A program made the position numbers and the translations under genes. From contig NZ_MSIG01000015.1 of the NCBI RefSeq assembly GCF_001927285.1, positions 39,695 through 103,694 of the forward strand: 64,000 nt of DNA, written 5' to 3'. The notes under the pieces were generated by a model. That model saw nothing but the letters and a program-made list of their open reading frames with translations. It ran no database searches and had not been told where the DNA came from. Origin of the DNA: Mongoliimonas terrestris (GTDB lineage: Bacteria; Pseudomonadota; Alphaproteobacteria; Rhizobiales; Pleomorphomonadaceae). This document shows, piece after piece, positions 60,951 to 64,000 of the stretch. Position 1 is the stretch's first letter, and each line of letters begins with the position of its first letter.

Positions 60951-62351
60951 TTAACTCTGCGGCAGCCGCACCGTCACCTTCAGGCCGCCGAGATCGGAGG
61001 CCGAAAAGCCGATCCGCCCGCCATAGGCCTCCACCAGTTCGTCCACGATCGAAAGGCCGAGCCCGGAGCCCGGCACGCTCTCGTCCAGCCGGCGGCCGCG
61101 GGCGAGCACCACCTTGGCCTCCGCCTCGGTCAGGCCCGGGCCGTCGTCCTCCACCATGATGGCCACCATCGGCCGGGCGCTGCCGTCGTCGGGCGCCGCC
61201 TCCACGCTCGCCCGCACGGTGCCCCGGCCGAACTTCGCGGCGTTGTCCATCAGGTTGCCCACCAGTTCGTCGAGGTCGCGCCGCTCCACCCGCACCTTGA
61301 GGTCGGCCGGACCCGTCGTCTCGATGGCGAGGTCCCGGTCCGCATAGGCCCGGCGCAGCACCGCCGCCACCCCGTCGATCGCCCGGCGCGGCTCGGCCGC
61401 GGCACCCACCACCCGCCGCTCGGCGGCCATGCGGGCACGGTCGAGATAGCGGTCCACCTCCGAGCGCATCACGCCGACGAGGTCCGCCACCTTGGCGCCG
61501 AGCGGCCCGTTCTCGGCCCGCGCCTCGTTCAGCATCACGCTCAAGGGCGTCTTCAGCGCATGCGCGAGGTTGCCCACGTGGCCGCGGGCGCGCTCCACGA
61601 TGGCGCCGTTGGTCTCGATCAGGGCGTTGAGTTCCTCCGCCAGCGGCGCGATCTCGCGCGGCAGCCCGCCGGAGAGCCGGGTCGCCTGCCCTTCGCGAAT
61701 GGCCTTCAGGTTGTCCCGCATGGTGGTCAGCGGCCTGAGGCCGAGCCGCACCTGCAGGATGGTCGCCAGCACCAGGCCGACCGCGAACACGATCAGCGTG
61801 GCGAACACCCGGTTGCGGAACGACGCGATGTCGGCCTTCAGCTCGTCCGCGTTGCCGGCCACGATCACGTCGAGGTTGCGGTCCCCGATCAGCCGCACCC
61901 GTTGCGCCACCAGCCTCAGCTCGTAGGAGAGCGGGCCCGGCACGTAGCCGCCGATGACGCTGCCGTCCGGCGGCGGCTCCGCCACGTCGAGCAGTTCGCC
62001 GAACAGCGAGCGCGATGCCGCCGTCACCTGGCCCGTGCGGGCGTCGCGCACCATCCAGTACCAGCCGGAGAGCGGCAGGTTGAAGCGCGGTTCGCCCGCG
62101 TTGTCGAAGGCCGGCGGCTCGCCCTCCGGCGCCACCGCCACCGCGCCCGCAAGCGTCTTCTGGTAGACCGCCAGCCGCGCGTCGAAGGCCCGCTCCAGGC
62201 TGTCCCGGTAGAGCTGCGTCAGGAGCAGGCCGGCGACCGCCAGCGACACCGCGCTCCAGGCGACCGCCGACACCACCAGGCGGAAGGCGAGCGACCGCTC
62301 CGCCGTCAGCACGGATGCAAGCCGGCCGGCGAGGGTCGGCGTCTCAGCCAC
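60951..62351 (-). CDS. feuQ: PhoQ-like sensor histidine kinase, probably FeuQ
   Basis: This 466-residue membrane kinase has TM1 at about 24-46, a periplasmic region at about 47-180, TM2 at about 182-203 and HAMP. HisKA carries GNLAHALKTPLSVMLNEA (phospho-His about 264), the motif shared by PhoQ-type kinases, and the ATPase has NLMDNAAKFG, DDGPGL and GSGLGLSI. The partner regulator gene overlaps its start by 8 bp. A PhoPQ-like pair next to the ccm/degP/glnE block matches the feuPQ position in related Rhizobiales (from memory), where FeuPQ responds to osmotic/envelope conditions. The symbol is tentative. Confidence 0.82.
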   Translation of the reverse strand: MAETPTLAGRLASVLTAERSLAFRLVVSAVAWSAVSLAVAGLLLTQLYRDSLERAFDARLAVYQKTLAGAVAVAPEGEPPAFDNAGEPRFNLPLSGWYWMVRDARTGQVTAASRSLFGELLDVAEPPPDGSVIGGYVPGPLSYELRLVAQRVRLIGDRNLDVIVAGNADELKADIASFRNRVFATLIVFAVGLVLATILQVRLGLRPLTTMRDNLKAIREGQATRLSGGLPREIAPLAEELNALIETNGAIVERARGHVGNLAHALKTPLSVMLNEARAENGPLGAKVADLVGVMRSEVDRYLDRARMAAERRVVGAAAEPRRAIDGVAAVLRRAYADRDLAIETTGPADLKVRVERRDLDELVGNLMDNAAKFGRGTVRASVEAAPDDGSARPMVAIMVEDDGPGLTEAEAKVVLARGRRLDESVPGSGLGLSIVDELVEAYGGRIGFSASDLGGLKVTVRLPQS

Positions 62352-63048
62352 CGCCGCCGCCCGCGCCGCCGCTGCCCGCCGCGCCCGGTCCGCCCGACGC
62401 GATCCGGTAGCCGAGCCCCCGCACGGTCTCGATCAGGTCCACACCCAGCTTCTTGCGCAGGCGGCCGACGAACACCTCGATGGTGTTGCTGTCCCGGTCG
62501 AAGTCCTGGTCGTAGAGGTGTTCCACCAGTTCGGTGCGCGACACCACCTTGTCCTTGTGCAGCATCAGATACTGGATCAGGCGGAACTCGTGCGAGGTCA
62601 GCTTCACCGGGTTGCCCGAAACGGTCAGCCGCCCGCCCTTCACATCGAGCCGCACCGGCCCCACCTCGATCTCGTTCGACGCGTGGCCGGCCGCCCGGCG
62701 CACGAGCGCGCGCAGGCGCGCCAGCACCTCCTCCATGTGGAAGGGCTTGGCCACATAGTCGTCGGCCCCGGCGTCGATGCCGGCAACCTTGTCGCTCCAC
62801 CGGTCGCGGGCGGTGAGCAGCAGCACCGGCATGCGCCGGCCATCGCGGCGCCAGGTCTCCAGCACGCTGAGGCCGTCCATGGCCGGCAGGCCGATGTCCA
62901 GCACCACCGCGTCATAGGGCTCCGTGTCGCCGAGGAAGTGCCCCTCCTCGCCGTCGAAGGCCACGTCCACCACGAAACCCGCATCTCGGCAGGCGACTGC
63001 CAGCTGCCGGTTCAGGTCCTTGTCGTCCTCCACGATCAGCACGCGCAT
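62344..63048 (-). CDS. feuP: PhoP-like response regulator, probably FeuP
   Basis: This 234-residue OmpR-family regulator starts MRVLIVEDDKDLNRQLAVACRDAGF, with phospho-Asp 51 (AVVLDIGLPAMDG), LLTARDRWSDK and Lys in YVAKPFHM. The winged helix follows (LTSHEFRLIQYLMLHKDKVVSRTELVEHLYDQDFDRDSNTIEVFVGRLRKKLG). It is unusual in its extreme C-terminus, SGGPGAAGSGGAGGGGG, a flexible Gly tail that arises where the gene runs into the kinase start. A PepSY protein lies just upstream, as often seen with PhoPQ-like systems. Confidence 0.88.
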   Translation of the reverse strand: MRVLIVEDDKDLNRQLAVACRDAGFVVDVAFDGEEGHFLGDTEPYDAVVLDIGLPAMDGLSVLETWRRDGRRMPVLLLTARDRWSDKVAGIDAGADDYVAKPFHMEEVLARLRALVRRAAGHASNEIEVGPVRLDVKGGRLTVSGNPVKLTSHEFRLIQYLMLHKDKVVSRTELVEHLYDQDFDRDSNTIEVFVGRLRKKLGVDLIETVRGLGYRIASGGPGAAGSGGAGGGGG

Positions 63049-63090
63049 GGCGGTTTCATCTCGTCCTTTTCAGATCCGGATCCGGAGGGC

Positions 63091-63390
63091 TCAGCGGCTC
63101 AGCACCTCGCCCGTGCGCGCGTCCACCACGATCGTCAGCACCCGCCCGCCCGGCCCCATCACGGCGAGGTGGTAGACGAGCCGGCCGCCGCTTTCGCAGA
63201 GGTCCGCGTTGACGATGTCGCCGTCCACCCGCCGGGCCACCGCGCTCAGCCGCATGGCCTCGCCGGAGGCGACCGCCTGGGCGGCCTCCCGTCCGGAGAG
63301 GCAGGCGGCCGATGCGTCCGTCGCGGTGGCGACCACCGCGACGGCGAGCATCGAGCCGAGGATCGGGGCGAGGATGTGGCGTCGGATCAT
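63091..63390 (-). CDS. PepSY-domain periplasmic protein
   Basis: This 99-residue exported protein has a signal peptide at about 1-28 (ending ASA) and a PepSY domain: ACLSGREAAQAVASGEAMRLSAVARRVDGDIVNADLCESGGRLVYHLAVMGPGGRVLTIVVDARTGEVLSR. A Cys pair (CLSG, LCES) may form a disulfide. PepSY proteins often sit beside PhoP-like regulators and may modulate the sensor or a protease. The start 63390 is chosen for the clean signal peptide. Confidence 0.88.
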   Translation of the reverse strand: MIRRHILAPILGSMLAVAVVATATDASAACLSGREAAQAVASGEAMRLSAVARRVDGDIVNADLCESGGRLVYHLAVMGPGGRVLTIVVDARTGEVLSR

Positions 63391-63523
63391 GGCCGCACCA
63401 TAGGGGTCCCGCCCTGAACCGTCCATGAATGGTGTACGGCCCCGCATGTCGCCTTCAGTCTTCTACCGACCTGCCCGGCCACACCGGTGTTGGCAAACGC
63501 CGAACCGACGCGCCCGCTCGCTC

Positions 63524-63736
63524 TCAACCGCTTCCCGCCGGCTCCGGATCGTCTTCCGGCGGCACGAACGCCCCCGCCTCCAGCCGCCAGCCGGGCGCCA
63601 CCGCGTCCGGGCACGGCAACGCCACATGGCCCGGCGCAGGCGCGAAGGTCGCCGCCGGATCCACCAGGGTCACGTTCACCACCGCCCCGTCCGCCGCCAC
63701 GATCGCGGTCCGCACCGCCTCGCTCGTCTCGCTCAT
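63524..63736 (-). CDS. Small phage-tail-associated protein
   Basis: This 70-residue protein (SEAVRTAIVAADGAVVNVTLVDPAATFAPAPGHVALPCPDAVAPGWRLEAGAFVPP) has the layout of short proteins found behind phage tail-fibre genes: a beta-rich start asking for a value/unit, then PGW..E.G.FVPP. It has no signal peptide. It reads in the same direction as the tail-like gene entering from the right edge, so both belong to the end of a prophage or tail-like operon. Confidence 0.55.
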   Translation of the reverse strand: MSETSEAVRTAIVAADGAVVNVTLVDPAATFAPAPGHVALPCPDAVAPGWRLEAGAFVPPEDDPEPAGSG

Positions 63737-63777
63737 CGCCCGTCACCTCCAGATCGCCCTCGTCAATCGATAGCCAT

Positions 63778-63866
63778 CGCCAGCCGATCGCCATCGCCGG
63801 CGGATCGTCGTGATCAGCCGATCGCCATCGTCAGCCGATCGCCCAATTCAGCCGATCGCCATGATC
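63778..63866. repeat. Tandem 17-bp repeats (CAGCCGATCGCCATCGC) after the tail-like gene
   Basis: Four to five copies of CAGCCGATCGCC(ATCG) follow each other, the last one lying in the end of the tail-like gene, where it encodes MAIG-stop on the minus strand. The copies behind the stop codon are therefore duplicates of the gene's own 3' end. Confidence 0.7.
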
Positions 63867-64000
63867 CACGCCTCGCCCCGGCCGCCCGCGCCGCCTGCCC
63901 CGCTCGGCGCGCCGTTGGTGGAGCCGCCGCCCCCGCCGCCGCCGCCGCCCGGCATGCCGCCCGCCCCGCCGTTGCCGCCGGCCGCCGTGCCGGCGTCGTT
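63848..64000 (-). CDS. Glycine-rich phage tail fibre-like protein, 3' end only
   Basis: Only the last 50 codons lie in the window. The residues are almost all Gly/Ala/Pro/Ser/Asn (GGNGGAGGMPGGG..., then STNGAPSGAGGAGG) ending in GRGEAWIMAIG-stop. Gly-rich ends with a hydrophobic final strand (W-I-x-x-x-G) are typical of tail-fibre/tail-tip receptor proteins of siphophages. The rest of the gene and its start are outside the window. Confidence 0.6.
   Translation of the reverse strand, partial: NDAGTAAGGNGGAGGMPGGGGGGGGGSTNGAPSGAGGAGGRGEAWIMAIG

Overview
This is a GC-rich, gene-dense chromosomal segment from an alphaproteobacterium, most likely of the Hyphomicrobiales (Rhizobiales). Four things point there: the order ccmI-ccmE-ccmF-ccmH-degP-response regulator-histidine kinase-glnE; a fused anthranilate synthase TrpE(G) behind a WWW leader peptide; PleC/DivJ-type histidine kinases; and the cobT/cobS/DUF1289/aspartic-protease neighbourhood. 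I cannot name the genus. No rRNA, tRNA, CRISPR array or complete insertion sequence was seen. Mobile-type DNA is limited to four families of short palindromic repeats and to phage-tail-like genes at the right edge.

Layout. 1-6.4 kb: a truncated sensor kinase, cobT and cobS (cobalamin), DUF1289, a membrane stub of an aspartic protease, a TauE/SafE exporter, dusA. 6.5-11.7 kb: an alkaline-phosphatase-fold enzyme, cytochrome c2, then a small sulfur-oxidation set (fccAB, soxYZ, ArsR-type regulator). 11.7-13 kb: mostly non-coding, with an entericidin-like lipoprotein, repeats and a candidate sRNA. 13-27.8 kb: pyrimidine catabolism (ABC importer, dihydropyrimidinase, N-carbamoyl-beta-alanine amidohydrolase, methylmalonate-semialdehyde dehydrogenase, beta-alanine-type aminotransferase, XRE-cupin regulator, RutR-like regulator), broken up by four toxin-antitoxin pairs. 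27.9-34.7 kb: a PleC-like kinase, pepN, a 25-codon mini-gene with an exceptional Shine-Dalgarno sequence, a truncated hemoglobin. 34.7-39.6 kb: trpE(G) with a trpL attenuator, a metallophosphoesterase, argE. 40.2-43 kb: preT-preA, the first enzyme of reductive pyrimidine breakdown. 43-46.6 kb: a chemoreceptor and three small genes. 47-63.4 kb: glnE, two two-component systems, degP, the ccm genes, a conserved unknown, a lipoprotein, a PepSY protein. 63.5-64 kb: the end of a phage-tail-like operon.

How the genes work together. PreTA (40-43 kb), the hydantoinase (17 kb) and the carbamoylase (19.5 kb) would take uracil or thymine to beta-amino acids; the aminotransferase and the CoA-acylating semialdehyde dehydrogenase would take these on to acyl-CoA. 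RutR is the likely pyrimidine sensor, and a near-consensus RutR box lies upstream of hydA. In sulfur metabolism the window encodes only the SoxYZ carrier, FccAB sulfide dehydrogenase and a regulator; SoxXA, SoxB and SoxCD are not here. The ccm genes serve the c-type cytochromes, including those encoded at 7.9 and 9.7 kb.

The least explained pieces are the mini-gene at 33.9-34.1 kb, whose 17-nt Shine-Dalgarno matches the 16S 3' end and is followed by an anti-SD-like stretch; the run of about eight hairpins after trpE(G); the toxin-antitoxin cluster inside the pyrimidine locus; and the roughly 116-bp two-hairpin repeats.
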